From JBIOYL01 sp044870185 (GTDB lineage Bacteria > Actinomycetota > CALGFH01), in contig JBIOYL010000458.1 in NCBI GenBank assembly GCA_044870185.1, forward strand, positions 1 to 5,718: a stretch of DNA of 5,718 nt. The letters run 5' to 3'. Under the pieces are notes generated by a model that was not told where the DNA came from, did not search any database, and was given only the letters and a program-made list of their open reading frames with translations. The translations under genes and the position numbers were made by a program. This document shows positions 5,575 through 5,718 of the stretch, piece by piece; the first letter of the stretch is position 1, and every line of letters starts with the position of its first letter.

Positions 5575-5718
5575 ACCGCTGCCACCAGGCACGGGTTCGT
5601 CACGCGCTGGAGCCCGAGTGGGAGGCCCGGTTCGAGCCCAAGTCCTCTGGGTTTCGGCCGGGCCGCGGCTGCGCCGATGCGATCGCCGCGCTGTTTACCA
5701 CCTTGAAGGGCAACAGCC
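5575..5718 (+). pseudogene. Group II intron reverse transcriptase/maturase, continuation (runs off right edge)
   Basis: The maturase frame resumes here as DRCHQARVRHALEPEWEARF, then EPKSSGFRPGRGCADAIAAL, ending at FTTLKGNS at the window edge. This is the stretch that normally follows LGIPT in bacterial group II maturases (..D R..QA.V...LEPEWEARFEP.SYGFRPGRGC.DAI). The reverse-transcriptase active site motif and maturase (X) domain would lie further right. The usual SYGFRPGR reads SSGFRPGR, a Tyr-to-Ser change at a conserved position, which may mean decay or natural variation. The fragment has an open frame upstream to a GTG at 5541, overlapping a GGAGG, so it might be translated at low level from inside the element; this is speculative. 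Confidence 0.88.

Larger units (their letters stand above)
1108..5718 (+). mobile_element. Group II intron inserted in the IS transposase (3' end outside window)
   Basis: The intron starts with GTGCG, fitting the GUGYG consensus for group II 5' splice sites, exactly where transposase homology stops. About 1.1 kb of structured non-coding DNA follows, then a group II-type reverse transcriptase/maturase frame (2170-2629 and 5575 onward). Group II introns are self-splicing ribozymes that move by reverse splicing into DNA with the help of their encoded protein, and in bacteria they often sit inside other mobile elements. The six exon bases before the intron (1102-1107, CACCTT) are exactly complementary to AAGGTG at 1594-1599, a candidate EBS1. 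Domains V and VI and the 3' splice site are not in the window. The maturase is disrupted by a 2945-bp element, so mobility or efficient splicing would need a maturase supplied by another copy. Confidence 0.85.

Noticed and set aside
4438..5706. 422-codon plus-strand open frame overlapping the recombinase
   Set aside because: Arg/Pro-rich shifted-frame reading of the recombinase with no domain signature. It even runs across the element's right junction, which confirms chance openness.
323..5718. CRISPR array, tRNA or rRNA genes
   Set aside because: No regularly spaced direct repeats and no cloverleaf or ribosomal RNA signature was seen on either strand.

Overview
The window is GC-rich, codons end mostly in G or C, and the genes look actinobacterial (Streptomyces/Frankia-like). 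I infer an actinomycete chromosome or large plasmid but cannot name a genus. Almost everything to the right of position ~322 is mobile DNA stacked three deep.

Layout: (1) 1-210, minus strand: the first 70 codons of a YbjQ/UPF0145-family gene that runs off the left edge, with a strong ribosome binding site. (2) From about 323: the left end of an IS5-family insertion sequence and its transposase gene (starts 389). The transposase reads well up to the conserved motif holding the catalytic glutamate and then stops matching at 1107/1108. (3) From 1108 (GTGCG) to beyond the right edge: a group II intron. Its ribozyme part fills roughly 1108-2169. Its reverse transcriptase/maturase gene begins at 2170 or 2209 and is itself cut in two. 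(4) About 2630-5574: a 2945-bp element that interrupts the maturase gene within the reverse-transcriptase domain. It holds three same-strand genes: a DUF5372-like protein, a DUF6788-like small cysteine-motif protein, and a large serine recombinase of about 725 residues. (5) 5575-5718: the maturase frame resumes (DRCHQARVRHALEPEWE...) and runs off the right edge.

Order of events implied by the nesting: the IS5-type element landed next to ybjQ, the group II intron inserted into its transposase gene, and the serine-recombinase element then inserted into the intron's maturase. Removing the 2945 bp rejoins the maturase frame exactly, and the two ends share GCGG, so there is no long target duplication. 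Precise intron splicing would rejoin the transposase in frame, but the intron's own maturase is now broken. The most interesting unit is the compact three-gene serine-recombinase element. Its recombinase should drive movement; the roles of the two small proteins are unknown to me.
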